Shown: positions 41,988-50,932, counted from the first letter of the stretch. The stretch is DNA of 64,000 nt from Luteimonas_C sp035250245 (GCA_035250245.1 DATFFH010000095.1:62001-126000); one strand, 5' to 3'. Program-made: numbers and translations. Notes: generated by a model not told the origin, from the sequence alone.

Positions 41988-43066
41988 GCCGCGCCTCTCT
42001 GGCGCCAGAAGCGCCCGTCGCGCAAGTACAGCCACACGGCCAGCGCCAGCACCGGCAGCAGCAGCCACCACAAACCCAGGAACATCGGCAGCTTGCCGTC
42101 GGACAGCCAGCGCGTGCCCAGCATCATCAGGTTCACGCTGACCATGTAGCCGAGGAAGCCGATCGCGATCCGTCCGTAGCGCGCCTGCCGCGGCGAACTG
42201 CGCGCGAGCGGAACCGCCAGCAGCATCAGCGCGAACGCCATCAACGGCGGTGCGAGCCGCCAGTGGATCTGCGCGTGCGCATCGCGGCGGCCGTCGCCGA
42301 ACAGGTCCAGGGTCGGCATCAATTCGGGGTCTTCCTCGTCGCGGCTATCGTCGCGGTCCGGCATGCGCAGTTCGTTGCCGGCGTAGCGCATCATTCGATA
42401 GTCGAGCCCGCCGGCGACCGGACCTTCGACTTGGAAGCCGTCTTCCAAGCGCAAATAGCGTTCGCGATCGCCCTGCAGCGACAGCCCCCCGTGGTTGGCG
42501 GTGGTCACATCCATCCGGTCGTCGTGCTGGCGGTAGACGAAGATCCGGCTGAAGCGGGTGCCGTCGGGCGACATGCTGCCCAGATAGACGATACCGCCGC
42601 CGCCCGGCAGTTCGGTGAAACGGCCAGGCTCCATGCCCACCAGCAGCAGGCTGCGGTTCGCTTCTTCGACCATCTTGTGCGAATAGCGGTCGGCCCAAGG
42701 TCCCAGCCACAGGGAACAGGACGCGATCACCGCCAGCACCGGCGCGCCGGCCAGCAGCAGCGGCCGCATCAAGCGCTTCGGCCCTACGCCGACCGCCGCC
42801 AGCACCGGCATTTCCGAATCGCGGTACATCCGCCCCAGCGACAGCAACAGGCCGAGCATCAGCGCCAGGGGCAGGATCAGCGGCATCCACTTGATCACCT
42901 GCAGCCCCAGTTGGGACAGCATCATCACCGCCGGCAGCTTGCCGCGCGCGATGTCGCCCAGCACGTCGGCGAAGATGCCGCCCAGGCTGACCATCATCAG
43001 CACCACCAACGCCGCGAAGATGGACTGGGCGAACTCGCGGAACAGATAGCGGTCCAGTTGGGGCAT
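41984..43066 (-). CDS. lptF: LptF, permease subunit of the LPS transporter
   Basis: Partner of LptG. 360 residues, same architecture: PQLDRYLFREFAQSIFAALV, PLALMLGLLLSLGRMYRDSEMPVLAAVGVG (coupling helix), a periplasmic jellyroll with the usual GGGGIVYLGSMSPDGTRF region, and C-terminal helices. An acidic insertion (DRDDSRDEEDPELMP) in the jellyroll is longer than usual. lptFG facing pepA-holC-valS is the same arrangement as in E. coli. Confidence 0.95.
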   Translation of the reverse strand: MPQLDRYLFREFAQSIFAALVVLMMVSLGGIFADVLGDIARGKLPAVMMLSQLGLQVIKWMPLILPLALMLGLLLSLGRMYRDSEMPVLAAVGVGPKRLMRPLLLAGAPVLAVIASCSLWLGPWADRYSHKMVEEANRSLLLVGMEPGRFTELPGGGGIVYLGSMSPDGTRFSRIFVYRQHDDRMDVTTANHGGLSLQGDRERYLRLEDGFQVEGPVAGGLDYRMMRYAGNELRMPDRDDSRDEEDPELMPTLDLFGDGRRDAHAQIHWRLAPPLMAFALMLLAVPLARSSPRQARYGRIAIGFLGYMVSVNLMMLGTRWLSDGKLPMFLGLWWLLLPVLALAVWLYLRDGRFWRQRGAA

Positions 43067-43298
43067 CGGCGCTCGATCGGCGGTGGGACGGGCATCCGGC
43101 CCGTATTCGGTGGCGGGCCAGGCCGGTGTCGCTATCCTGCCGGATCAGGCGTTTACGCGCTTTTCCGGCGGCGCGGCGGTCGCTAGCGCCGTTTCAGGGC
43201 GGCCTGCCCTGATAAACTCGAACGTTCTCGTCGGCCCAACCCGCGCAAGCCGCCGGAACGCCGCACGATTGTACGGAATCACTGACGGAATCTGTTTG

Positions 43299-44780
43299 AT
43301 GGCCCTCGAATTGGAACTGAACCGCGACGCCGCTGCGACCGCGCAGACCGGCTGCGTGGTGGTCGGCGCCTACGCCGACAATACGCTCACCCCCGCCGCG
43401 CAGGCGCTCAATACGGCCAGCGGCGGACGCCTGACCGCGCTGATCGAACGGGGCGACATCTCCGGCAAGACCGGCAAAGTGGCGATGCTCCACGACCTGC
43501 CCGGCGTGACCGCACCGCGCGTGCTGGTGGTCGGTCTGGGCGAAGCGGCCAAGTTCGGCGTGCCGCAGTACCTGAAAGCGGCCGGCGACGCCGCGCGCGC
43601 ATTGAAGGCTGGCGCCGCCGACGACGCGCTGTTCACGCTTTCGGAAGTGGACGTGCTGGGCCGCGACCGGGCCTGGAACATCCGCCAGGCCGCGATCGCC
43701 GCCAGCCACGCCAGTTACCGCTACACGGCCACGCTGGGCGAAGCGAACAAGGCCAAGAAGGACGACTCCGGGCTGAAGAAGCTGGCGATCAGCGGCGACG
43801 ACGCGCAAGCGCTCGCCCACGGCAAGGCGATCGCCGCGGGCGTCGCCTTCGCGCGCGAACTCGGCAACCTGCCGCCGAACATCTGCAACCCGACCTATCT
43901 CGCGCAACAGGCGCAATCCTTCGCCGAGCGTTTCGAGCGGGCCGAATGCGAGGTGCTGGACCGCGAGCAGATGCAGGCGCTGGGCATGGGCTCGCTGCTG
44001 GCCGTCTCGCAAGGCTCGGCCAATCCGCCGAAGCTCATCGTGCTGAAGTGGAACAACGGCGGCGACGCCAAGCCCTTCGTGCTGGTCGGCAAGGGCATCA
44101 CCTTCGACACCGGCGGCATCAACCTGAAGGTGCAAGGCGGCATCGAGGAGATGAAGTACGACATGTGCGGCGCGGCGACCGTGATGGGCGCGTTCGTGTC
44201 CGCAGTCGGCCTGCAATTGCCGATCAACCTGGTGGTGGTGGTGCCGGCGGTGGAAAACATGCCCGACGGCAACAGCTATCGCCCCAGCGACGTGCTGACC
44301 AGCATGTCCGGCAAGACCATCGAAGTCGGCAACACCGACGCTGAAGGCCGCCTGATCCTGTGCGACGCGCTGACCTACGCGCAGCGCTTCGAACCGCAGG
44401 CCTTGATCGACGTGGCCACGCTCACCGGCGCCTGCGTCGTCGCGCTCGGCAAATACGCCGCCGGCTTGATGAGCAAGCACGACGATCTGTCCGGCGAACT
44501 GCTCGAGGCCGGCGAAAACGTGTTCGACCGCGCCTGGCGCCTGCCGCTGTGGGACGAATACCAGACTCTGCTGGATTCCAGTTTCGCCGACGTTTACAAC
44601 ATCGGCGGCCGCTGGGCCGGCGCGATCACCGCGGGCTGCTTCCTGGCGCGCTTCGCGGAAGGCCAGCGCTGGGCGCACCTGGACATCGCCGGCGTGGCCA
44701 ACGACGACGGCAAGCGCGGCATGGCGACGGGGCGGCCGGTGGGGCTGTTGTCGCAGTGGCTGATGGATCGGGCCGGATAA
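43299..44780 (+). CDS. pepA: PepA, leucyl aminopeptidase
   Basis: Di-metal exopeptidase of family M17; in E. coli it also binds DNA as a Xer accessory factor and regulator. 493 residues from the ATG at 43299. Catalytic and metal motifs: VGKGITFDTGGINLK (Lys, Asp), MKYDMCGAATVMG, and NTDAEGRLILCDALTYAQ with the family signature. The last segment WAHLDIAGVANDDGKRGMATGRPVGLL is standard. First of a plus-strand run with holC and valS; the 232-bp divergent gap to lptF has no repeat. Confidence 0.95.
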   Translation: MALELELNRDAAATAQTGCVVVGAYADNTLTPAAQALNTASGGRLTALIERGDISGKTGKVAMLHDLPGVTAPRVLVVGLGEAAKFGVPQYLKAAGDAARALKAGAADDALFTLSEVDVLGRDRAWNIRQAAIAASHASYRYTATLGEANKAKKDDSGLKKLAISGDDAQALAHGKAIAAGVAFARELGNLPPNICNPTYLAQQAQSFAERFERAECEVLDREQMQALGMGSLLAVSQGSANPPKLIVLKWNNGGDAKPFVLVGKGITFDTGGINLKVQGGIEEMKYDMCGAATVMGAFVSAVGLQLPINLVVVVPAVENMPDGNSYRPSDVLTSMSGKTIEVGNTDAEGRLILCDALTYAQRFEPQALIDVATLTGACVVALGKYAAGLMSKHDDLSGELLEAGENVFDRAWRLPLWDEYQTLLDSSFADVYNIGGRWAGAITAGCFLARFAEGQRWAHLDIAGVANDDGKRGMATGRPVGLLSQWLMDRAG

Positions 44781-44787
44781 AAGGCCG

Positions 44788-45213
44788 ATGCCCCGCGCCG
44801 ATTTCTACCTGATCGCCAAGGACCGCTTCAAGGCCGAGCCGCTGCGCCTAGTCTGCGAACTGGCGCGCAAGGCTTACGACGCGGATTTGTGGACGCTGGT
44901 GCTGGCGCGCGACGCGGCCCAGGCCGAAGAGCTCGACGAACTGCTATGGGCGTTCGACGACGACGCCTACATCCCGCACCAGATCGCCGGCACCGACGAT
45001 GAGGACGAGCTGACGCCGGTGCTGATCGCTTCGCCCGAAGTCGATGCGCCGCTGCGGCCGCTGGTGATCAATCTGCGCGACGGCGTGGTGGACGGCGGCT
45101 TCGAACGCGTGCTGGAAGTGGTGCCCGCGGACGAGTCGGCGCGCGGGCCGCTGCGCGAGCGGTGGACGCAGTACAAGGCGCGCGGGCTGGAAGTGAACAA
45201 GCACGACATGTAG
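44788..45213 (+). CDS. holC: HolC, DNA polymerase III chi subunit
   Basis: 141 residues: ADFYLIAKDRFKAEPLRLVCELARKAYDADL is the chi opening, followed by LLWAFDDDAYIPHQIAG and PLVINLRDG. Chi bridges SSB and psi on the clamp loader. It lies 7 bp after pepA and before valS, the conserved order. Its partner psi is probably the small gene at 48966. The C-terminal residues carry a further basic segment (ERWTQYKARGLEVNKHDM). Confidence 0.93.
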   Translation: MPRADFYLIAKDRFKAEPLRLVCELARKAYDADLWTLVLARDAAQAEELDELLWAFDDDAYIPHQIAGTDDEDELTPVLIASPEVDAPLRPLVINLRDGVVDGGFERVLEVVPADESARGPLRERWTQYKARGLEVNKHDM

Positions 45214-45226
45214 TTTTGCTCTAAGC

Positions 45227-45342
45227 CGTCATTCCCGCGAAAGCGGGAATCCAGCGACTTTCGGTCCGTGACCAGCGCTGCCCAAGACGCGAAAGCAAAA
45301 GCTAAAGTCACTGGATTCCCGCCTTCGCGGGAATGACGGCTA
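45227..45342. repeat. Family I inverted pair between holC and valS
   Basis: Copies of CGTCATTCCCGCGAA..GCGGGAATCCAG in opposite orientation at about 45227-45260 and 45303-45342, each a hairpin. It ends 19 bp before the valS ATG, so valS must be expressed through it or from a promoter inside or beyond it. Confidence 0.88.
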
Positions 45343-45361
45343 AAAACAGAAGCAAGCGACG

Positions 45362-48310
45362 ATGACGACCCTGAGTTCCGGTTACGACCCCAAAACCTTC
45401 GAAACCCGCCTTTATGCAGAATGGGAAAGCGGCGGCGTATTCGAGCCGCAAGGCGACGGCCCCGCCTACACCATTCTGCTGCCGCCGCCGAACGTCACCG
45501 GCACCCTGCACATGGGCCACGCTTTCCAACACACCTTGCAGGATGCGCTGATCCGCTACCACCGCATGCGCGGCTACCGGACGCTGTGGCAAATGGGCAC
45601 CGACCACGCCGGCATCGCCACTGAAATGGTGGTGAATCGCAACCTTGCCCTCGAAGGCAAGGGCGAGACCCGCGATTCGCTGGGCCGCGACAAATTCATC
45701 GAGAAAGTCTGGGATTGGAAGCGCGCCTCCGGCGACACCATCGAACGCCAGATGCGCCGCCTGGGCGCCTCCGGCGACTGGTCGCGCAGCGTGTTCACGA
45801 TGGATCCGATGGCCGCCGACGCGGTGACCGAAGCCTTCGTGCGCCTGTACGAGCAGGGCCTGATCTACCGCGGCAAGCGCCTGGTGAACTGGGATCCGGT
45901 GCTGAAGACCGCGATCTCCGACCTGGAAGTGGAGAACCGCGAAGTGCCCGGCCACATGTGGCATTTCAAATATCCGCTGGCCGGCGGCGAGACCTACGAA
46001 TACATCGAGCGCGACGCCGACGGCAACGTGACCTTGCGCGAAACGCGCGACTACATCTCCATCGCCACCACGCGTCCGGAAACCATGCTCGGCGACGGCG
46101 CCGTGGCGGTGCATCCGTCGGATGCGCGCTACGCGCCGATCGTAGGCAAACTGTGCGAGATCCCGGTCGGGCCGAAGCAGCACCGGCGTTTGATTCCGAT
46201 CGTCGTCGACGACTATCCCGATCCGGATTTCGGTTCGGGCGCTGTCAAGATCACCGGCGCGCACGATTTCAACGACTACCAGGTCGCCAAGCGCCACGGC
46301 ATCCCGCTGTACGCGCTGATGGACGAGCAGGCGCGGATGCGCACCGACGGTTTGTCCTACGAAGACAGCGCGGCTATCGCCGGCCGCGCGGCGCGCGGCG
46401 AAGACATCGGCGACGCGTCCGCGGTGAACTTGGTGCCGGACGAATTGCGCGGCCTGGACCGCTACGAAGCGCGCGCGCGCGTCGTCGCCGAGATCACCGC
46501 CGAAGGCCTGGCCGTGACCGACGCAGAAGGCGCGCCCGTCGTCGATTCGAAGCCGATCATGCAGCCCTTCGGCGACCGCAGCGGTCAGGTGATCGAGCCC
46601 TTCCTCACCGACCAGTGGTTCGTGAATATGGACGATCTGGCCAAGCGCGGATTGGAACTAGTCGAATCCGGCGAGGTGAAGTTCGTGCCGGCGAACTGGA
46701 TCAACACGTACCGCCATTGGCTGGAAAACATCCAGGATTGGACGATTTCGCGCCAGCTGTGGTGGGGCCACCGTATTCCGGCGTGGTTCGACGAGGCAGG
46801 CAACGTCTATGTTGCGCGTAGCGAAGAAGATGCCTTCGCCCAGGCCGCATTGCGCGGTGGGCCAAGGCCCACCCTACGGCAAGACGCGGACGTGCTGGAA
46901 ACCTGGTTCTCTTCGGCCATGTTCCCGTTCTCGACCATGGGCTGGCCCGATGCGGCGGCGATGCGCGAACGCGGCTTCGACGAATTCCTGCCGACCAGCG
47001 TCCTGGTCACCGGCTTCGACATCATTTTCTTCTGGGTCGCGCGGATGATCATGATGACCGACGCGCTGGTCGGGAAGATCCCGTTCCAGGACGTTTACAT
47101 CACCGGCCTGGTGCGCGACAAGGATGGACAAAAAATGTCCAAGTCCAAGGGCAACATCCTGGACCCGCTGGACATCATCGATGGGATCGCTGCGGATGAG
47201 CTGGTCGCCAAGCGCACCACCGGGCTGATGCAGCCGAAGATGGCCGAGAAGATCGAGAAGGCCACCCGCAAGGAATTCCCCGACGGCATCGCCGCGCACG
47301 GCGCCGACGCGCTGCGCTTCACCATGGCCGCGCTAGCCGGCCCCGGCCGGGACATCAAGTTCGACCTGGGCCGCGCCGAGGGCTACAAGAACTTCTGCAA
47401 CAAGCTGTGGAACGCGACGCGGTTCGTGCTGATGAACACCGAGGGTTTCCAAGCCTCCGGCGCGCCGCAACCGAAGACCGACGCCGAGCGTTGGATCCTG
47501 GCCCGCCTGGCCAAGGTCAGCGCCGAGGCGGAAGCGCATTTCGCCAGCTACCGGTTCGACCTGCTGTCGCAGGCACTGTACGAATTCGCCTGGAACGAAT
47601 TCTGCGACTGGTTCGTGGAGCTGGCCAAGCCCGCTACGCAGGGCGACGACGCCGCGGCCGCCGACAGCACCCGCCACACGTTGTTGTACGTGCTGGAATC
47701 GCTGCTGCGCCTGCTGCACCCGCTGATCCCGTTCGTCACCGAAGAACTGTGGCGGCAGGTCGCGCCTAAGCTCGGCGTCGATGCCGCCAGCGTTTCCCTG
47801 CAACGCTATCCGCAGGCGAACGACCTCGCCGGCGACTTCTCCGCGGCCGAAGCCGACATCGAATGGCTGAAGCAAATGGTGTCGGCACTGCGCCGGATCC
47901 GCAGCGAACTCGGCGTATCGCCGGCGAAGACGGTGAAGCTGCTCCTGCAAGGCGGAACCGCGAACGACGCCGCAAGGATCGAGCGCTTCGCCTCGCAGCT
48001 CAAGTTCCTCAATCGGTTGGAAGCGATCGAAATCATCGCCGGCGATCCGCCGGCGGCGGCGGCCGGCATCGTCGGGGAACTGAAGCTGTTCGTGCCGCTG
48101 GAAGGCCTGGTCGACCTGGACGCCGAACGCGCGCGCCTGGACAAGGAAATCAAGCGCGTCGGCGCGGAAAAGGCGAAGTCCGAAGGCAAGCTGGCCAGCG
48201 AAACCTTCGTCAACAACGCGCCGGCGGCGGTGGTCGAACAGGAACGGCAGCGCCTGGCCGATTGGACCGCGCAACTCGAAGCCCTGGTCGCGCAGCGGGC
48301 CCGCTTGTAG
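45362..48310 (+). CDS. valS: ValS, valyl-tRNA synthetase, with a REP-derived segment
   Basis: Class I synthetase that charges and edits tRNA-Val. 982 residues. HIGH motif in PPPNVTGTLHMGHAF, WGHRIPAWFDEAGNVYV, DVLETWFSSAMFPFSTMGWP, KMSKS in DKDGQKMSKSKGN, an anticodon-binding domain, and the C-terminal coiled coil (LDAERARLDKEIKRV). Residues 499-506 (GGPRPTLR) are encoded by an exact 22-bp family A palindrome directly before the conserved LRQDADVLETWFSS. Compared with E. coli from memory the stretch is only about two residues longer, so the repeat replaced some native sequence. The TAG stop lies in another family A copy. Confidence 0.96.
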   Translation: MTTLSSGYDPKTFETRLYAEWESGGVFEPQGDGPAYTILLPPPNVTGTLHMGHAFQHTLQDALIRYHRMRGYRTLWQMGTDHAGIATEMVVNRNLALEGKGETRDSLGRDKFIEKVWDWKRASGDTIERQMRRLGASGDWSRSVFTMDPMAADAVTEAFVRLYEQGLIYRGKRLVNWDPVLKTAISDLEVENREVPGHMWHFKYPLAGGETYEYIERDADGNVTLRETRDYISIATTRPETMLGDGAVAVHPSDARYAPIVGKLCEIPVGPKQHRRLIPIVVDDYPDPDFGSGAVKITGAHDFNDYQVAKRHGIPLYALMDEQARMRTDGLSYEDSAAIAGRAARGEDIGDASAVNLVPDELRGLDRYEARARVVAEITAEGLAVTDAEGAPVVDSKPIMQPFGDRSGQVIEPFLTDQWFVNMDDLAKRGLELVESGEVKFVPANWINTYRHWLENIQDWTISRQLWWGHRIPAWFDEAGNVYVARSEEDAFAQAALRGGPRPTLRQDADVLETWFSSAMFPFSTMGWPDAAAMRERGFDEFLPTSVLVTGFDIIFFWVARMIMMTDALVGKIPFQDVYITGLVRDKDGQKMSKSKGNILDPLDIIDGIAADELVAKRTTGLMQPKMAEKIEKATRKEFPDGIAAHGADALRFTMAALAGPGRDIKFDLGRAEGYKNFCNKLWNATRFVLMNTEGFQASGAPQPKTDAERWILARLAKVSAEAEAHFASYRFDLLSQALYEFAWNEFCDWFVELAKPATQGDDAAAADSTRHTLLYVLESLLRLLHPLIPFVTEELWRQVAPKLGVDAASVSLQRYPQANDLAGDFSAAEADIEWLKQMVSALRRIRSELGVSPAKTVKLLLQGGTANDAARIERFASQLKFLNRLEAIEIIAGDPPAAAAGIVGELKLFVPLEGLVDLDAERARLDKEIKRVGAEKAKSEGKLASETFVNNAPAAVVEQERQRLADWTAQLEALVAQRARL
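46856..46877. repeat. Single family A palindrome inside valS, in frame
   Basis: 22 bp, GGTGGGCCAAGGCCCACCCT followed by AC, identical to the right-hand arm of the intergenic copies at 25623, 28072, 40866 and 48457. It starts exactly on a codon boundary of valS. No left arm or 30-bp extension accompanies it. Confidence 0.9.
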
Positions 48311-48478
48311 GGTGGGCTTTAGCCCACCATCGCCATCCCTCGCGCGCGACGAACAATCATCGAAGCGGTTCGCGCACGCGGCGGATCGTTTAGACGGTTA
48401 TGCAGTAAAAGGGGTCGTTCCGACGATTGTTTGACGCGAATATTTGGGATGGCGATGGTGGGCCAAGGCCCACCCTAC
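48307..48478. repeat. Family A MITE-like element joining the valS and rimI stop codons
   Basis: 172 bp. GTAG at 48307-48310 contains the valS TAG; CTAC at 48475-48478 contains the rimI TAG on the other strand. Extended ends CCCACCATCGCCAT and ATGGCGATGGTGGG, internal GCGACGAACAATCATCGAAG. It fills the whole convergent gap. Confidence 0.95.
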
Positions 48479-48969
48479 GGATCCGCGAACAACTCCATCG
48501 CCATCACCAGCGCATCCTCGCGCCCGTCCTTGGCCGGATAGTAACGCGGGCGGCGGCCGATCTCGTTGAAGCCTTCGTCGTGGTACAGCGCGATCGCGTT
48601 CGGATTGGATGGCCGCACTTCCAGGAACACGCGGCGCACGCCGCGGCCGCGGGCGATCTGCAGCAGCGCGCGCAGCAGGCGGCGGCCATGGCCGCGGCCC
48701 TGCGCTTCGGGCGAGGTGCAGATATTGAGAATGTGCGCCTCGTCGGCGGCGACGCTGAGCACGCCGTAGCCGATGATCCTGTCGCGCTGGATCAACACCC
48801 AGGCCGGATAGTCGGCGCGCAGGCAGTCGCGCATGATGCCGCGCGTCCACGGGAACGGATACGCGCGCTGTTCGATCGCGATCACGTCGTCCAGGTCGTC
48901 CTCGCGCATCGGCCGCAGCGAGGTGGCGCCGCCTGCGTCTCGCTCCGCGTCGACGGCGACCGCGTTCAC
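48475..48969 (-). CDS. rimI: RimI, GNAT N-acetyltransferase of ribosomal protein bS18
   Basis: 164 residues from a GTG at 48969 overlapping the upstream stop (GTGA). GNAT fold: LRPMREDDLDDVIAIEQRAYPFPWTRGIMRDCL, acetyl-CoA loop CTSPEAQGRGHGRRLL, FLEVRPSNPNAIALYHDEGF and GRRPRYYPAKDGREDALVMAMEL. RimI acetylates the N-terminal Ala of S18. holD-rimI is also the E. coli order. The stop codon is in a family A repeat. Confidence 0.93.
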   Translation of the reverse strand: MNAVAVDAERDAGGATSLRPMREDDLDDVIAIEQRAYPFPWTRGIMRDCLRADYPAWVLIQRDRIIGYGVLSVAADEAHILNICTSPEAQGRGHGRRLLRALLQIARGRGVRRVFLEVRPSNPNAIALYHDEGFNEIGRRPRYYPAKDGREDALVMAMELFADP

Positions 48970-49226
48970 TCGGCGTCTCCGCGCCGCAACGCGCGCAGAC
49001 GCGGCCACAGCGCGCGCTTGGCCGCCGCGTTCGCGCGCAAGGACTTCGCTGCGGACAACAGCGACGCATCGGGTCGGCTGCGGCCGGCAGCGCGCAGCAC
49101 CGAACGCTGCAAGGGCGTTAGCGCGGCGATATCCCACTCGGCAGCCTCCTGCCCGGCATCGGCCAAGCGATACAAGCCATGGCCCAAGGCATCGAGCACT
49201 TCGCGCTGGAACGCATCCCAACTCAC
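48966..49226 (-). CDS. holD: Probable HolD, DNA polymerase III psi subunit, minimal form
   Basis: 86 residues from a GTG at 49226 that overlaps the pssA stop (GTGA). The C-terminal segment SLRANAAAKRALWPRLRAL resembles the end of E. coli psi (LRANPTARAALWQQI, from memory), and the N-terminal LDALGHGLYRLA resembles its LQQLGITQWSLR. It is much shorter than the 137-residue E. coli protein and keeps little of the middle. Position directly before rimI is the same as holD in E. coli, and holC is only 4 kb away. Assignment rests on this weak similarity and context. Confidence 0.7.
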   Translation of the reverse strand: MSWDAFQREVLDALGHGLYRLADAGQEAAEWDIAALTPLQRSVLRAAGRSRPDASLLSAAKSLRANAAAKRALWPRLRALRRGDAE

Positions 49227-49996
49227 GGCGCCGGCTCCACGGATGCGATGCGTCGGCGCTTGAACCAGAACACCGGTCCGGACAAGGCATACAGCGCGGC
49301 CGCGGTCAGCAGCGTCTTCGGCGGATCGATCCACAACGCGATCAGCACCACCACCGCGATCAACAAGGCGAAGAACGGCACGCGCTCGGCCTTGGGCCCG
49401 CTGCCGCTGCCCTTGAAGCTGTTGTAGCGCAGGCGGCTGACCATCAGCAGGCCGGCGATCACCGACACTGCGATCGCGGCATAGCGCAGCTCTTCGCCCG
49501 CCCAGCCCAGGTCGTGGCAGGTCCAGACGAAGCTCGCCATCAACCCTGCCGCGGCGGGACTGGCCAGGCCGATGAACCAGCGCTTGTCGACCTGCGCCAC
49601 CTGGCTATTGAACCGCGCCAGGCGAAGCGCCGCGCAAGCCGCATACAGGAACGCCGCCAGCCAGCCGATCTTGCCCGCGGTGACCCCATCCAATTTCAGC
49701 GAGGCCAGCGCCCAGTGGTACATGACCAGGGCCGGCGCCATGCCGAAGCTGACCAGGTCGGCCAGCGAGTCGTACTGCACGCCGAATTCGCTCTGGGTGT
49801 TGGTGAGCCGGGCGACCCGGCCGTCCACGCCATCCAGGATCGCGGCCACGAAGATCGCCACGCACGCCGCCTCGAACCGGCCCTGGGAGGCGGCGATGAT
49901 GGCGAAAAAGCCGGCGAACAACCCGCCGGTCGTGAACAGGTTCGGCAGCAGGTAGATGGTGCGCGAACGCGGTCGCGGCGAGGGGGCATCGGTCAT
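49223..49996 (-). CDS. pssA: PssA, CDP-diacylglycerol-serine O-phosphatidyltransferase (type II)
   Basis: Integral membrane enzyme that makes phosphatidylserine, precursor of phosphatidylethanolamine. 257 residues with the CDP-alcohol phosphatidyltransferase signature DGVDGRVARLT..GVQYDSLAD (D-G-x2-A-R-x8-G-x3-D-x3-D) at about residues 55-80 and six to eight hydrophobic segments. The N-terminal TIYLLPNLFTTGGLFAGFFAI is typical. Only about 110 bp separates it from the divergent DUF4124 gene. It heads the pssA-holD-rimI overlap operon. Confidence 0.94.
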   Translation of the reverse strand: MTDAPSPRPRSRTIYLLPNLFTTGGLFAGFFAIIAASQGRFEAACVAIFVAAILDGVDGRVARLTNTQSEFGVQYDSLADLVSFGMAPALVMYHWALASLKLDGVTAGKIGWLAAFLYAACAALRLARFNSQVAQVDKRWFIGLASPAAAGLMASFVWTCHDLGWAGEELRYAAIAVSVIAGLLMVSRLRYNSFKGSGSGPKAERVPFFALLIAVVVLIALWIDPPKTLLTAAALYALSGPVFWFKRRRIASVEPAP

Positions 49997-50104
49997 GAAC
50001 GCAGTGTATCCGCTCGGCCGCTTGCCCGACTTGTGACGGCGCGACTTGCGCGCATCCGGCCGCGATGCTGCAATCGCGCCCTGTCCCGCCCGCAGGAGCC
50101 TGCG

Positions 50105-50494
50105 ATGCTACGTTTGGCCGTCGGAACCGCGCTATGTCTGGTCGCCGCCGCCGCATCGGCGCAGGCGGCCTACCAGTGGAAGGACGCCAACGGCGTCACC
50201 CACTACTCCAGTACGCCGCCGTCCCAGGGCAAGTTCCAGGTCCGGACCGTCAACAACCAGGGCGCCAGCCTCGCGGCCGCGGCCAAGCCCGAGCAGGCGG
50301 CCGAAGACCCGCGCTGCGCCACCGCCCGCGCCAACCTGGCCGTGCTCGGCGGCAAGGGCGAGATTCAGCTCGACAGCAATGGCGATGGCAAGCCGGACAA
50401 GACCCTGTCGGCCGAAGACCGCGCCAACCAGACCGCCTTGGCCGAAGCGACGCTGAAAACGAGCTGCGCGGCCACGGACGCGAAAAAGCCCTGA
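50105..50494 (+). CDS. Exported DUF4124-domain protein
   Basis: 129 residues with a signal peptide (LRLAVGTALCLVAAAASAQA) and the small DUF4124 domain AAYQWKDANGVTHYSSTPPSQGKFQVRTV, then an Ala-rich stretch and a C-terminal Asp/Gly/Lys segment (DSNGDGKPDK) that looks like a calcium-loop remnant. Two Cys residues could form a disulfide. DUF4124 proteins are common in xanthomonads, function unknown. Followed after 9 bp by a second DUF4124 gene. The start is the ATG at 50105 after AGGAG. Confidence 0.75.
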   Translation: MLRLAVGTALCLVAAAASAQAAYQWKDANGVTHYSSTPPSQGKFQVRTVNNQGASLAAAAKPEQAAEDPRCATARANLAVLGGKGEIQLDSNGDGKPDKTLSAEDRANQTALAEATLKTSCAATDAKKP

Positions 50495-50503
50495 TTCCCA
50501 GCG

Positions 50504-50779
50504 ATGCGGCTCGCCTGGGCCATCGCCGGCGGTCTGGCCATCGGCATCGGCCTGGCCTGGTGGCTGACACGCGACACGCCTGAGGAAGCCGCTCGCAAAC
50601 AGGCACGCGCCGAGCGCGCCGCGGCCGCGATGGCCGAAGACGCCAAGCCGGTGCTGTACCGATGGACCGATGCCGACGGCGTGGTCCATCTGACCGACAA
50701 GCCGCCCAAAGGCCGCAAATATCGCAAGATCGACATGCGCCCGCAGGAAGGCATCCGGGTCGACGGCAGCAAGCAATAG
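50504..50779 (+). CDS. Small membrane-anchored DUF4124 protein
   Basis: 91 residues: one N-terminal membrane segment (LAWAIAGGLAIGIGLAWWL), an Ala/Arg-rich helix, then the DUF4124 core PVLYRWTDADGVVHLTDKPPKGRKY. It shares the W-x-D-A-x-G-V-x-H pattern with its neighbour, so the two are paralogues of one domain. Probably co-transcribed with it. Function unknown. Confidence 0.75.
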   Translation: MRLAWAIAGGLAIGIGLAWWLTRDTPEEAARKQARAERAAAAMAEDAKPVLYRWTDADGVVHLTDKPPKGRKYRKIDMRPQEGIRVDGSKQ

Positions 50780-50786
50780 CGGGGGT

Positions 50787-50874
50787 GTAGCCCGGGTGGA
50801 GCGTAGCGATACCCGGGGCTTTTCGGCTCTGGGAGATGGCGCCTCCGGGTATCGCTTCGCTCCACCCGGGCTAC
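50787..50874. repeat. Family G palindrome pair
   Basis: GTAGCCCGGGTGGAGCGTAG, CGATACCCGGG, a short spacer, then the mirror arm ending CTAC at 50871-50874. It starts 8 bp after the second DUF4124 stop and lies 58 bp before proS. Confidence 0.9.
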
Positions 50875-50932
50875 GGTTCGGCCTGCTCTTGCTGCATGGC
50901 ACAATGCCGGGCCCTGCTCCAGAAACCTCGCC

